From the NCBI RefSeq assembly GCF_014696315.1, contig NZ_JACJPX010000031.1, positions 1 to 64,000 on the forward strand: a stretch of DNA of 64,000 bases, written 5' to 3'. Shown piece by piece: positions 47,180-56,108 of the stretch (its first letter is position 1; every line of letters starts with the position of its first letter). The position numbers and the translations under genes are program-made. The notes under the pieces were generated by a model. The model had not been told where the DNA came from and ran no database searches. It was given only the letters and a program-made list of their open reading frames with translations. Source of the stretch: Calothrix membranacea FACHB-236. GTDB lineage: Bacteria; Cyanobacteriota; Cyanobacteriia; Cyanobacteriales; Nostocaceae.

Positions 47180-48076
47180 TTAATTCAACAAAGCCAAAAA
47201 GCGGCGAATTAACCCAATGGTCACCGCTGGTAGTTCTAACTGTGGTGTTAATCCCACATCTTCTAGTTGTTGAAAAAATTTGATTGCTTGAGGGTTGATT
47301 TCAGCGAGGCGACGACCAATTTCTGGCCCAGTGAATTGCGATTTTTGCCCCCAAATAATTGCTGTCGGGGTGGTTAGCTGATCAATAAACAGTGATAAAT
47401 CAAAGCATAAATCACCACGGACAAAAGATAAGGCTGCATATTCAGCATTAGGTTGCTGTGCAGATTGTAAATAAGCATCAACTATTTCTTGATATACCCG
47501 GTTAGGTTGGGCAAATTGTCTTTGTTCTAAAAAACTGCGAATACCGTTACTGGTAGCCACCCCGGTACTGTACAACAAGCGGTCAACCACAGGAATACTA
47601 ACTAACTGAGCAAAGAAACTCCGAGAGTAGTCTTCACCAAAATCAGCCAGTCCGGCGGGAGTTGTGAGAATTAGCGATTTAAATAAATTAGGATGAGCGA
47701 TCGCTACACGAATTGTCATTGCTGCGGTGAGGGAAGATGCGATCGCCGTTACCGGGCCTGTACAAGTCTGCTGTACAAACTCCTCAATTGTATTTAAATA
47801 ATCTCCAATCTGATAATTCCGCGCTAGATGTTCAGATCTACCCCAACCGAGTAAGTCTGGTGCAATCACGCGATACTCATTAGCAAAAGCCGGATAAACT
47901 TTCGACCACTCATAAGCAGAAGATCCACCACCAAAGCCATGTAGAAACACCAAAGTTTCTTTTTCATCTTTTGCAGTCAAATCATCCTGCCAAAGAGAAC
48001 TAGTGTTTGTATAGTACACTATCCTAGCGAGTGAGGTAATAATTGAACGTTGCTCAAATCCTAGTGGTTGAAACAT
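47180..48076 (-). CDS. Alpha/beta-hydrolase fold protein with degenerate catalytic triad
   Basis: 298 residues. The fold is clear from LVFLHGFGGGSSAYEWSKVYPAFANEYRVIAPDLLGWGRSEH. The nucleophile elbow reads AIASSLTAAM instead of G-x-S-x-G, the usual acid position is IIWGQKSQF (Ser for Asp), and the usual histidine region is EDVGLTPQLELP (Leu for His). A serine is present but the acid and histidine look lost, so it may be non-enzymatic or use other residues. No signal peptide. It stands alone between two long gaps. Confidence 0.82.
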   Translation of the reverse strand: MFQPLGFEQRSIITSLARIVYYTNTSSLWQDDLTAKDEKETLVFLHGFGGGSSAYEWSKVYPAFANEYRVIAPDLLGWGRSEHLARNYQIGDYLNTIEEFVQQTCTGPVTAIASSLTAAMTIRVAIAHPNLFKSLILTTPAGLADFGEDYSRSFFAQLVSIPVVDRLLYSTGVATSNGIRSFLEQRQFAQPNRVYQEIVDAYLQSAQQPNAEYAALSFVRGDLCFDLSLFIDQLTTPTAIIWGQKSQFTGPEIGRRLAEINPQAIKFFQQLEDVGLTPQLELPAVTIGLIRRFLALLN

Positions 48077-48648
48077 AAGTATATTTTTCTTTACGGTTGT
48101 GTTTGCTTGGTCTAGATGACAGCCATGCCACTATAGAGTATTTATACTAAGTTGTGTTCACAGATAGCATCCAGAAATCGATATGTAGTGAACTTAAATT
48201 CTTCTGTTCATTTCTTTTTGATTCCTTGATCCCCTAATCCCTATCTCAGAGCGCAACTTTGTTTTACCTACTGGCTGTAAACTCCCTACTATTATCAGTG
48301 AAACTACTATTCTGAGACTTCTTACTAACGCCAGATTAAGTAGATGTAAAATTGCTGTATTGTCTGTAAAGATATTGTGTTTTTTTTACACAAGTATTGC
48401 ATGATATTTCCTTGTATTTACCGTCCCATCAGGATTTGAGTCAGTAGCAAGGATAACTGAGATTACAATTCTCTTAAGAATTTTGTATGGTAATCTATCA
48501 GAAAGATTACGGATAAATGAGAGCGTCAAGATTAGCATCAAAACGCTCATCAAGAACCACTATTAATTCTAGTTTTGTACTTAGAAAAAATAGATGTTGA
48601 TGAAATTACTAAATTGATTTTATATAAGTAACTGTAAAGTGGGGAGTT
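48077..48648. other. Divergent intergenic region
   Basis: 572 bp between two divergent genes. Nothing is recognised except a purine-rich GGGGAG just before the ATG at 48649, which suits a ribosome binding site. Confidence 0.45.
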
Positions 48649-49233
48649 ATGATCAAGGAGGCTATTCTTCAATCAGATATAATACCGAGGTTTAAAGATG
48701 CTGGATTTGGTCTGGAGAACTTTCATCTTCACAACCAAGTCATAGCTTCAGAGTGGCAGGGTCAGGTACAGGCAGTAGAAAATAATACCCAAGAAAATAC
48801 ACGCAACTGTATCTGTTTAAACTTTGAAGATTTGAAATGTTTTGAACCCGTAGATCGCCACTATGAGTCCTTGGGTGTAATTTTTCATGAATGTCTAGCC
48901 ATTCAACCATCAAATCCAGCCTTTCCCACCCACTCAGGCTCAATAGTATTGATGGGATCGCCTCAGACTGAATTGTTAAAAGTAAGCTTTGTACGACCTG
49001 TGAATGTGGTAAGCGCTTTGGTAACAAGTTCACAGCGGCTAGTACTTTCGGCTTACGGATGCGATCGCCAATTGTTGGCGCAAACAGTACTACCAGTTGC
49101 TAATCTAGCCAATTCTGACTCCGCTATCACCCCCAACGCCCAATTATCAGTAGCCGCGAATGATATTCATTCGGTAACCTTCAGCGTATTTAACGGCTTA
49201 TTCACTCTGGATAACTTTCGTTTTTGTACTTAA
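48649..49233 (+). CDS. Protein of unknown function with carbohydrate-module-like beta-sandwich (194 aa)
   Basis: No signal peptide or membrane segment. The C-terminal half (about 100-194) has the pattern KVSFVRPVNVVSALVTSSQRLVLSAYGCDRQLLAQTVL...LSVAANDIHSVTFSVFNGLFTLDNFRF. This resembles the beta-sandwich found in many secreted cyanobacterial and PEP-CTERM proteins, but here there is no export or sorting signal. A good ribosome binding site (GGGGAG) supports the start. Function unknown. Confidence 0.72.
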   Translation: MIKEAILQSDIIPRFKDAGFGLENFHLHNQVIASEWQGQVQAVENNTQENTRNCICLNFEDLKCFEPVDRHYESLGVIFHECLAIQPSNPAFPTHSGSIVLMGSPQTELLKVSFVRPVNVVSALVTSSQRLVLSAYGCDRQLLAQTVLPVANLANSDSAITPNAQLSVAANDIHSVTFSVFNGLFTLDNFRFCT

Positions 49234-49561
49234 AACAGTCTCAAAACTCCATAACGAAATTGCTCTGCTTTACCGAAGTTCAGGTATTCTTAATAGGGTA
49301 TTATTGATTTTCAATTCAGACTCAGGTAAATGGAAAGCGATCAAGCATCAAAGGCGAAGTATACAATTTCAGCCTTTATTTGAGTTTTTGGTCAGTCCTT
49401 CACCTGGGGAAACCCAAACTTCTGGCATGAGCTTTGAGGTTTATCAAACTATAAACTTAACTAATGGCTATGCCGCAAAGAGATTGGGTGCCTGCATCCT
49501 TCCCTGATTTGGGGTACAACTTATAAACTAAACTATCTTGTAATTTTAGTAGGTAAACACC
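49234..49561. other. Intergenic region
   Basis: 328 bp. A 67-codon frame starting with TTG at 49304 has no supporting features and is rejected. No repeat or RNA is recognised. Confidence 0.4.
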
Positions 49562-50332
49562 GTGGCACAGGCTTCGTCTTCGTGGCAGCAATTTATCAAC
49601 CAGCTTTCCCCCTGGTCGCTTCCAGATCTTAAGACAGGAGCCACAAAGCAGCGAAATTTTCAGCGTTTCTCTGGGCCTGGAGGTCTTCTAGGATTCCTGA
49701 CAATCATCGTTGCTATGCTGTTGTGGAACTGGAAGCTGCTGTTAGCCTTGAGTATTGGCATTGGGATCATGTTATCAGTCTACTCCATGCAAAAGTGGGA
49801 CTGGCAACAACGCTGGTCACAAATGCAGAGGTTTTTCACAGGCCCCAACCGTCGCTTACTATTGGCCGTCAGTAGTGGTGGGATCGCCACCTTTAGCACT
49901 TACATAGCAGCTGCAATCTGGTTTGACTCCCATAGTCCTTGGATTGCTGCGGGTGTGATTACCCAAGGTATAGGAACGGTGTTAACTCTAGTTTTGTTAG
50001 TCTGCCAAATCGTCAATTTTTATGGAACTACAGACGAAGACTATCTCGATCAGCTGTTGAACAACCTAACGGAAGCAGACCCGTTAAAGCGTTTGAATGC
50101 TGTGCGACAACTCACTAAATTGATTACTCGCAAGCGGGTCGATGCTTCTTTACAACAAAATGTTGTTGAATGTTTGCAATTGTTACTCACAAAGGAAGAG
50201 GAATCTGTAGTTCGTAATGCAGCTTTTACGAGTTTGCAAACCTTGGATAACTCACAAATTACGTTATCTAGCAAAACACCTTTATTTATACCTGTGTCTG
50301 CAAAAGTCAATAGTCAATTGACGGTTGAGTAG
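49562..50332 (+). CDS. Membrane protein with C-terminal armadillo/HEAT-like helices
   Basis: 256 residues starting at GTG. Four hydrophobic helices occur between about 40 and 160 (FLTIIVAMLLWNWKLLLALSIGIGIML; LLLAVSSGGIATFSTYIAAAIWF; WIAAGVITQGIGTVLTLVLLVCQIV). The soluble C-terminal part (about 165-240) has HEAT-like helices (LDQLLNNLTEADPLKRLNAVRQLTKLI...VRNAAFTSLQTLD). I recognise it as a conserved cyanobacterial type of protein but not its function. It is followed by a MITE-like element. Confidence 0.78.
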   Translation: MAQASSSWQQFINQLSPWSLPDLKTGATKQRNFQRFSGPGGLLGFLTIIVAMLLWNWKLLLALSIGIGIMLSVYSMQKWDWQQRWSQMQRFFTGPNRRLLLAVSSGGIATFSTYIAAAIWFDSHSPWIAAGVITQGIGTVLTLVLLVCQIVNFYGTTDEDYLDQLLNNLTEADPLKRLNAVRQLTKLITRKRVDASLQQNVVECLQLLLTKEEESVVRNAAFTSLQTLDNSQITLSSKTPLFIPVSAKVNSQLTVE

Positions 50333-50361
50333 GGATAAACAATTCAAAATTCAAAATAATC

Positions 50362-50505
50362 AGGACTTACGCAACTGGCACAACTATCTTCTGATATAAG
50401 AGTCAATAGTCAAGGGTCAAGGGTCAAAAATCAAGGTTTTTTGGACTTTTGACTTTTGACTCTGGACAGCCTCTACGAAAAAAATATAACACTTGCGTAA
50501 GTCCT
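50362..50505. mobile_element. MITE-like element, family A, copy 2
   Basis: 144 bp with the same 13-bp perfect terminal inverted repeats (AGGACTTACGCAA) and interior as 35666-35802, differing by scattered substitutions and small indels. A TA flank is present on the right but not on the left. No coding potential. Confidence 0.85.
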
Positions 50506-50688
50506 AAGAATTTGTCGGCTAACATAGTTAGCATTTGGGGTTTGGTGTTTGTTATTAGTTATTTCCCCCCTACCCCTTGCTTTTTCCCTATCTCCCCAAT
50601 CCGCTAAAATAGGATTTGCCGCCGGTCAGCACTGTTGTTCGGTGATATTTTTTCTACACCTATGCGGCTAGGCCGGAAGGGAATTGAT

Positions 50689-51633
50689 ATGTCATGGATG
50701 GAATTAAGCCTCGACACTACAAATGAGGCGGTTGATTGGGTTTGTACGCTACTTGCTAAAAATAACTATAGTGATGACATTCGGATTACAAAATATAGTG
50801 AACCAGATTTAAGTGCATCTCCAGCATGGGATTTAAGCATCAACTTGTACTTACCTAATGATGTTTATGCAAATAGCCGTGGGACAGAAATTGCCAATTT
50901 GCTTTCATCATTAGAACGCACAGGACTTTCTACGGGACTCCAGATGGCTGTAGTTGATGAAAAACCAGTACTATCAGAGCTAACAAGTCCTTTTATACGG
51001 CGAATTGGGCAAAAGTTTGTTGTTCTCTCAGATGATACGCCATATAGTTCGGAATCAGCAGAGGAAATCACCTTAAGACTTAAACCTAGCTTGGCTTTTG
51101 GTAGTGGTTTACATCCTGCAACCATACTCAGCCTCAAACTATTGGAACGTCATATTACCCCTGCAATGAATGTTCTGGATTTGGGGTCTGGTTCTGGTAT
51201 TTTGAGTGTGGCGATCGCAAAACTGGGGGCAAATGTTTTAGCTTTAGATAATGACATGATTGCTGTGGAAGCAACTCAAGATGCTGTATCGCGTAATGGC
51301 GTAGAACAGCAAGTCACAGTCAAAGAAGGTAGTCTGGGATGTGGTAGCGAGTTAGGACATTGGTTAGGTGGAGATTCTATCAACAATGTGCCTATGGTGG
51401 AAGCAAAAGCGGATTTTGACCTGATTGTGGCAAATATCCCAGCGAGAATGCATATTACTTTGGCTACTGATTATCAACAAGCGCTGCGTTCATCAGGATT
51501 AGTCATATTAGCTGGTTTTACTAGTGATTATGAGGAAGATTTGGCGGTAGCATTCACAAATGCAGGATTTGAATATGTAGATTGTGAACGCCAAGATGAA
51601 TGGCTGGCTTTGGCTTATCAGATAAATTCGTAG
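50689..51633 (+). CDS. prmA: PrmA-like methyltransferase (ribosomal protein L11 methyltransferase family)
   Basis: 314 residues. The N-terminal substrate-binding region opens MSWMELSLDTTNEAVDWVCTLL. The SAM site follows: SLAFGSGLHPATILSLKLLE, NVLDLGSGSGILSVAIAKLGANVLALDND, then DLIVANIPARMHITLA. Most PrmA proteins read ANILA at the last site, so this is a divergent member. PrmA trimethylates ribosomal protein L11. I chose the ATG preceded by GGAAGG over a TTG 18 codons earlier. Confidence 0.78.
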   Translation: MSWMELSLDTTNEAVDWVCTLLAKNNYSDDIRITKYSEPDLSASPAWDLSINLYLPNDVYANSRGTEIANLLSSLERTGLSTGLQMAVVDEKPVLSELTSPFIRRIGQKFVVLSDDTPYSSESAEEITLRLKPSLAFGSGLHPATILSLKLLERHITPAMNVLDLGSGSGILSVAIAKLGANVLALDNDMIAVEATQDAVSRNGVEQQVTVKEGSLGCGSELGHWLGGDSINNVPMVEAKADFDLIVANIPARMHITLATDYQQALRSSGLVILAGFTSDYEEDLAVAFTNAGFEYVDCERQDEWLALAYQINS

Positions 51634-51654
51634 CCAGCAGCGAAGCAATTAAAA

Positions 51655-51682
51655 GGTGCGTTGCGCTGTGCGACAACGCACC
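51655..51682. repeat. Palindromic repeat (GGTGCGTTG / CAACGCACC)
   Basis: Nine-base inverted repeat with a 10-base loop followed by CTACG, of the same family as the 14473, 18446, 43713 and 60977 repeats. It sits between the convergent methyltransferase and serine-hydrolase genes and could act as a transcription stop. Confidence 0.75.
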
Positions 51683-51688
51683 CTACGT

Positions 51689-52627
51689 TTACAAACTAGC
51701 GACGGCTTCACCTACTAGCTTGGATATATAAGGTAAAATTGCTCTACTTCTGGCGTTGGCTTTGCCTTCAGTGAATACTACCAACAGGTAGGGACGACGT
51801 TCGGGAATTTCGATATATGCTGCATCATGGCGGACTTGGCTTGTCCAGCCGGCTTTTGACCAAAGTTGAGCATCTTGGGGAAGTCCACCGCCTAAAAAGC
51901 CTGTAACTTGGTCTTCATCAACATCGGTGGGTAACTCTTCGGTTTTGAGGCTACGTTTGAGTAAAGCCATCATTGCTTGCGATCGCGCGCTGGAAACTGC
52001 GACTCCGCCAACGATACTATGTAACAATCGGGCGATCGCATTGGTGGTGAGCATATTGCGATTTTCTAGCATTTCTCCATAAAATGCCCTTTCTCTACCA
52101 TAAGGGCCATCACCCCAGGTTTTTTGGCAGACGTTAATTGTCTCCATGTCTTCCCAGCCTAAAGATTGGTAATAACGGTTAACAAAATTACGCTGTGTCT
52201 TCCAGGTTTCAAAGGGGCTGGGGGGTAATTCTGGGCCGGAAGTTGTGCCAGTTAAAACATCTACCACTAAGCTGGTAGCATCATTACTGGAATCAACAAT
52301 CATATCGCGCATGGCTTTTTCCAAATCCTTGGAAGTTTGCACCATGCCTTTTTCTAACCATTCTTGCACAGCTACCAGATAAAACAATTTCACCACACTA
52401 GCTGGGTAAATGCGCTCTACTCCCCGATATGTAAAACCACGTACACTATGGTTCCAAAAAGCATCAGGAGTTAACGCCCCACCAGTATTTACGAGAACTG
52501 GGGGATCGTAGACAATCCAAGTCAAAGCAATTTGATTCCGCGCTAATGTGGGAAATGCTGCCCAAGTTGCTTCTAAAATACTTAATCCGAGATTTTCGAG
52601 TTGTTCGTCTTTTCGGAAGAAAACCAT
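51689..52627 (-). CDS. Serine hydrolase of the class A beta-lactamase fold
   Basis: 312 residues. The three penicillin-recognising motifs are visible: S-x-x-K as SVVK (Ser77, Lys80 in IYPASVVKLFYLVA), SxN as SSN (about 113-115 in VDSSNDATS) and the KTG equivalent as SKAGWTS (near residue 263). No signal peptide is seen, so a cytoplasmic or atypically located enzyme is implied. Whether it acts on beta-lactams or wall peptides cannot be told. It is divergent (22 bp gap) from an NlpC/P60 peptidase gene. Confidence 0.85.
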   Translation of the reverse strand: MVFFRKDEQLENLGLSILEATWAAFPTLARNQIALTWIVYDPPVLVNTGGALTPDAFWNHSVRGFTYRGVERIYPASVVKLFYLVAVQEWLEKGMVQTSKDLEKAMRDMIVDSSNDATSLVVDVLTGTTSGPELPPSPFETWKTQRNFVNRYYQSLGWEDMETINVCQKTWGDGPYGRERAFYGEMLENRNMLTTNAIARLLHSIVGGVAVSSARSQAMMALLKRSLKTEELPTDVDEDQVTGFLGGGLPQDAQLWSKAGWTSQVRHDAAYIEIPERRPYLLVVFTEGKANARSRAILPYISKLVGEAVASL

Positions 52628-52649
52628 ATTTAGTTATTAACCTTACAGA

Positions 52650-53354
52650 ATGGTCATTAATTTAAAATCTCCAATCCAAAATCTCAACGCGGCTGAGTAC
52701 AATTGTCTGGCTGACCTCAATTTATATGATTCTCCTGAATGTACGCGCTTGGCGACTCAAGCCGCAGCCGGGCGACATCTGCGGGTAACATCAAATCATC
52801 AGGATGCCGCTGTTGAAGTTTGTTTATGTGAAGATGACTATCCAGGGTGGGTATCTCTTGCTGATGTGGGTTTATTACAAAGAGCTACTTTACCTTATCA
52901 GGCAGCAAAATTAACGGAAGCAGAAATTAAAAAACTGCTACCAGGGGCGATCGCTTTTACGCACAAAGCCATGCAACAATCAAATTATTACCTGTGGGGC
53001 GGTACGGTGGGGCCGAATTATGATTGTTCGGGGTTGATGCAAGCGGCTTTTGTGTCTGTGGGGATATGGTTACCGCGAGATGCTTACCAGCAAGAAGCTT
53101 TTACCCAAGCAATTACGATTGCAGAATTAGCACCCGGAGATTTGATATTTTTTGGCACTCCTCAAAAAGCAACTCATGTGGGACTTTATTTAGGAGATGG
53201 TCGCTATATCCATAGTTCCGGGAAAGACCAAGGACGCAATGGGATTGGCATTGACCAACTCTCGGAACAGGGAGATGCTGTTAGTCGGTCATATTATCAA
53301 CAACTGCGCGGTGCTGGCAGAGTTGTCAAGAGTTACGAACCACAGGGAAGCTGA
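52650..53354 (+). CDS. NlpC/P60 (C40) peptidase with N-terminal SH3b-like domain
   Basis: 234 residues. The first 85 residues form a bacterial SH3-like domain. The C40 domain has catalytic Cys126 in GPNYDCSGLMQAAF, His176 in KATHVGLYLGDGRYI and His188 in YIHSSG. This architecture matches the structurally characterised cyanobacterial gamma-D-glutamyl-diaminopimelate endopeptidases that trim recycled wall peptides. No signal peptide. It is followed 14 bp later by a glycosyltransferase gene on the same strand, likely cotranscribed. Confidence 0.9.
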   Translation: MVINLKSPIQNLNAAEYNCLADLNLYDSPECTRLATQAAAGRHLRVTSNHQDAAVEVCLCEDDYPGWVSLADVGLLQRATLPYQAAKLTEAEIKKLLPGAIAFTHKAMQQSNYYLWGGTVGPNYDCSGLMQAAFVSVGIWLPRDAYQQEAFTQAITIAELAPGDLIFFGTPQKATHVGLYLGDGRYIHSSGKDQGRNGIGIDQLSEQGDAVSRSYYQQLRGAGRVVKSYEPQGS

Positions 53355-53368
53355 GGACAGGGAAAAAT

Positions 53369-54376
53369 ATGAGGACTGGCTGGGTTTCAAAGAGAACAGA
53401 AGGGGAAAATGGCACAAGCTTGGCGATTGTCCCTGATATTTCGGTGGTAGTGCCAGTACGTGATGAAGTGGAAAGTCTGCCATTATTATTAGAAGCGATC
53501 GCATCTGCATTCAGTGACAATCAGTTAACCTACGAAATCATTTGTGTTGATGATGGTTCAACTGATGGTTCCGCCGAATTACTCAAGCAACTAGCACAAG
53601 TCCGTAATGATTTAAAAGCGGTGATTCTGCGGCGTAACTACGGACAAACTGCGGCGATGGCGGCGGGGTTTAACTATGCTTTAGGTAAAGTGATTGTCAC
53701 TTTAGATGCTGATTTGCAAAATGACCCAGCTGACATACCCATATTATTAGCCAAGTTAGAGGAAGGTTACGATTTGGTAAGTGGTTGGCGACATAAACGC
53801 CAAGATGCGGCTTTATCGCGGTTACTTCCTTCTAAAATTGCCAACTGGCTAATTGGTAGCATTACTGGTGTGAAATTACATGACTATGGTTGTTCTCTTA
53901 AAGCCTATCGTGCCGAAGTTTTGGCAGATATGAACCTTTATGGTGAACTGCATCGCTTTTTACCCGCCTTAGCTTACATTGAAGGCGCAAGAATTACCGA
54001 AATTCCTGTCCGCCACCATCCCCGCCGCTTTGGTCGCAGTAAGTATGGATTATCGCGAACTTTCCGAGTGATGATGGATTTGTTAACAATTTCATTTATG
54101 AAAAAGTTCCTCACAAAGCCTATGCATGTTTTTGGCTTGTTAGGTTTATTATCAATGGTTTTAGGGTCGATTCTGGGGATTTACTTAACTTTTATCAAAT
54201 TAGCTTGGGGTGAGATGATTGGGAATCGCCCATTGCTGATTTTAGCCGTGCTGTTATTAGTAACAGGGGTGCAATTATTTTCTTTTGGTTTGTTAGCAGA
54301 ATTGTTGATGCGTACCTACCACGAATCCCAAGGTAGACCGATATATCGAGTGCGGGAAGTAATAGCAAAAAATTAG
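53369..54376 (+). CDS. Family 2 glycosyltransferase with two C-terminal membrane helices (DPM1/GtrB-like)
   Basis: 335 residues. The GT-A domain contains ISVVVPVRDEVESLPLLLEAI, CVDDGSTDGSAELL, ILRRNYGQTAAMAAGFNYA and the metal-binding VTLDADLQNDPADIP. HHPRRFGRSKYGLSR is a signature of polyprenyl-phosphate glycosyltransferases. Two transmembrane helices follow (about 250-310). These enzymes transfer a sugar to undecaprenyl or dolichyl phosphate at the membrane. The last 22 codons are repeated twice more downstream in tandem (54458-54667). Confidence 0.9.
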   Translation: MRTGWVSKRTEGENGTSLAIVPDISVVVPVRDEVESLPLLLEAIASAFSDNQLTYEIICVDDGSTDGSAELLKQLAQVRNDLKAVILRRNYGQTAAMAAGFNYALGKVIVTLDADLQNDPADIPILLAKLEEGYDLVSGWRHKRQDAALSRLLPSKIANWLIGSITGVKLHDYGCSLKAYRAEVLADMNLYGELHRFLPALAYIEGARITEIPVRHHPRRFGRSKYGLSRTFRVMMDLLTISFMKKFLTKPMHVFGLLGLLSMVLGSILGIYLTFIKLAWGEMIGNRPLLILAVLLLVTGVQLFSFGLLAELLMRTYHESQGRPIYRVREVIAKN

Positions 54377-54667
54377 TGACAGCAAAACGGTTAAGGGTGA
54401 AAGGTTGTTTTTTTCCCTTTTCCCATTCCCCTTTTTCCCCTTAACCGAAAAGTATTGCGTACCTACCACGAATCACAAGGTAGACCTATATATCGAGTGC
54501 GGGAAGTAATAGCAAAAAATCAGTGATAGCAAAACGGTTAAGGGTGAAAGGTTATTTTTTTCCCTTTTCCCATTCCCCTTTTTCCCCTTAACCGAAAAGT
54601 ATTGCGTACCTACCACGAATCACAAGGTAGACATATATATCGGGTACGAGAAGTAATAGCAAAAAAT
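54311..54667. repeat. Tandem 147-bp repeat, 2.4 copies, of the glycosyltransferase 3' end
   Basis: Copies start CGTACCTACCACGAATC at 54311, 54458 and 54605; the third is partial (63 bp). The first copy contains the real end of the glycosyltransferase frame and the others repeat its final codons (RTYHESQGRPIYRVREVIAKN) outside the frame. Each full unit also holds a 10-bp stem, CGGTTAAGGG with CCCTTAACCG, around a C/T-rich loop that may act as a terminator. Confidence 0.9.
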
Positions 54668-54722
54668 GTTAACTAACGTAACAATAAGAGAAAAACACAT
54701 TTAATACTTAACTGCATCTACC

Positions 54723-55955
54723 TTGAAAGTCTTTGAGATTCTTCAGTCCCAACTACAACGTAACCTGCTGTCTTTATTTGCAGCAGGTTTATTATTCTGG
54801 TCTAGCTTGGCTGCTTTGTTACCAACGCTACCATTATATATGGAAGATTTAGGCGCATCTAAGCAACAAATAGGTATTGTGCTTGGTTGTTTTGCTATAG
54901 GAATGTTACTCTTTCGCTCCGTTTTCGGGCGTTTAGCAGACCAAAAGGGGCGCAAAATAGTCTTACTAATTGGGATGTTAGTGAATGCGATCGCACCTCT
55001 GGGTTATATATTAGTGCAATCCATTCCCGGTTTAATGGCGGTGCGGGCGTTTCATGGGCTAAGTATTGCAGCTTTTACTACAGCTTACTTAGCATTGGTA
55101 GCAGATTTAGCACCAGAGAAAAATCGTGGTGAAATCATGGGCTACATGAGTTTGGTAACTCCCATTGGTGCAGCTATCGGCCCGGCTTTGGGAGGTTATT
55201 TACAAGTAGCAAGTGGTTACACGCTGTTATTTTTACTATCTACAGGATTAGCGGGGATAGGTTTATTGTGTCTTGTTCCGATTGTTAATCCCCCAATCCA
55301 AAAGCAAAACAAATCGGATAGTAATCAGGGCAAATTTTGGCGTTTGTTATTTAGTCCCAGAGTGAGAGTTTTAGCCAGCATTATGCTGATGATTGGCTTG
55401 GCATTTGGGGCTTTGCACACCTTTGTACCTTTATTTATCAAAGCCGCGCGAGTAGATTTAAACCCAGGCTTGTTTTATACAGCTGGCGCACTTGCTAGTT
55501 TTAGCGTCAGATTTTTTACTGGTAAAGCGAGCGATCGCTATGGTAGAGGTTTATTTATTACTCTCAGTCTGGTTGTATATGCGATTTCGATGATTTTACT
55601 GGCTTTCGCTACCACCGCCAATGTCTTCTTAATCGCAGGAACTTTAGAGGGTGCTGGTTCTGGTATCCTCATGCCCATGATTTCTACAGTAATTGCCGAT
55701 CGCTCTCTCCCGCAAGAACGGGGAAGGGTATTTTCGCTTTGTATTATGGGGTTAGATTTTGGCATTGCGATCGCTGGCCCCATTTTCGGTTCGGTTGCGG
55801 AACAAGTTGGCTACCGCAATATGTTTAGTTTTTGCGGTGGCTTAACTATCGTGGCGCTGTTGATTTTCCTTACCCAGGGCAATAGAAATCTTGTTGATTC
55901 CCTGCGCTTTGCTGTAGGCAGGGGAAAAGATGCTTATTCTCTGAAACAATCTTGA
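54723..55955 (+). CDS. MFS transporter
   Basis: 410 residues with about 12 transmembrane helices. The family motif GRLADQKGRKIVLLIGM lies between helices 2 and 3, and the second half has SVRFFTGKASDRYGRGLFI. It resembles drug-efflux-type MFS proteins, but the substrate is unknown. It appears to start at TTG, because the first ATG (residue 40) would remove helix 1. No ribosome binding site is obvious. A strong terminator follows immediately. Confidence 0.85.
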   Translation: MKVFEILQSQLQRNLLSLFAAGLLFWSSLAALLPTLPLYMEDLGASKQQIGIVLGCFAIGMLLFRSVFGRLADQKGRKIVLLIGMLVNAIAPLGYILVQSIPGLMAVRAFHGLSIAAFTTAYLALVADLAPEKNRGEIMGYMSLVTPIGAAIGPALGGYLQVASGYTLLFLLSTGLAGIGLLCLVPIVNPPIQKQNKSDSNQGKFWRLLFSPRVRVLASIMLMIGLAFGALHTFVPLFIKAARVDLNPGLFYTAGALASFSVRFFTGKASDRYGRGLFITLSLVVYAISMILLAFATTANVFLIAGTLEGAGSGILMPMISTVIADRSLPQERGRVFSLCIMGLDFGIAIAGPIFGSVAEQVGYRNMFSFCGGLTIVALLIFLTQGNRNLVDSLRFAVGRGKDAYSLKQS

Positions 55956-55958
55956 TAT

Positions 55959-55992
55959 AAAAAAAGCGCAATCATTGATTGCGCTTTTTTCT
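55959..55992. terminator. Rho-independent terminator (likely bidirectional)
   Basis: AGCGCAATCA/TGATTGCGCT forms a stem of about 10 bp with a very small loop, flanked by an A-run on the left and a T-run on the right. It ends the MFS gene on the plus strand and could also stop transcription of the tRNA from the minus strand. Confidence 0.85.
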
Positions 55993-55997
55993 TTTAA

Positions 55998-56071
55998 CGG
56001 GCGAGGAGGGATTCGAACCCCCGACACCGTGGTCCGTAGCCACGTGCTCTAGTCCACTGAGCTACACGCCC
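55998..56071 (-). tRNA. tRNA-Arg (anticodon ACG)
   Basis: 74-nt tRNA on the minus strand without encoded CCA. D arm GCTC...GAGC, anticodon stem CGTGG/CCACG with loop CTACGGA (anticodon ACG), variable region and T arm GGGGGTTCGAATCCCTC are all recognisable. The acceptor stem GGGCGTG/CTCGCCC has one U-U mismatch. The A at position 34 is normally deaminated to inosine to read CGN codons. Confidence 0.95.
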
Positions 56072-56108
56072 CTGTCAGAAAATTATATTAACACGTTCTG
56101 CAAAAATC

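Noticed and set aside
49304-49507. 67-codon frame with TTG start in the 49.3 kb gap
   Set aside because: Rare start, no ribosome binding site and no recognisable protein character.
53197-53436. 79-codon frame across the NlpC/P60-glycosyltransferase junction
   Set aside because: It overlaps the ends of two clear genes in another frame and shows no motif.
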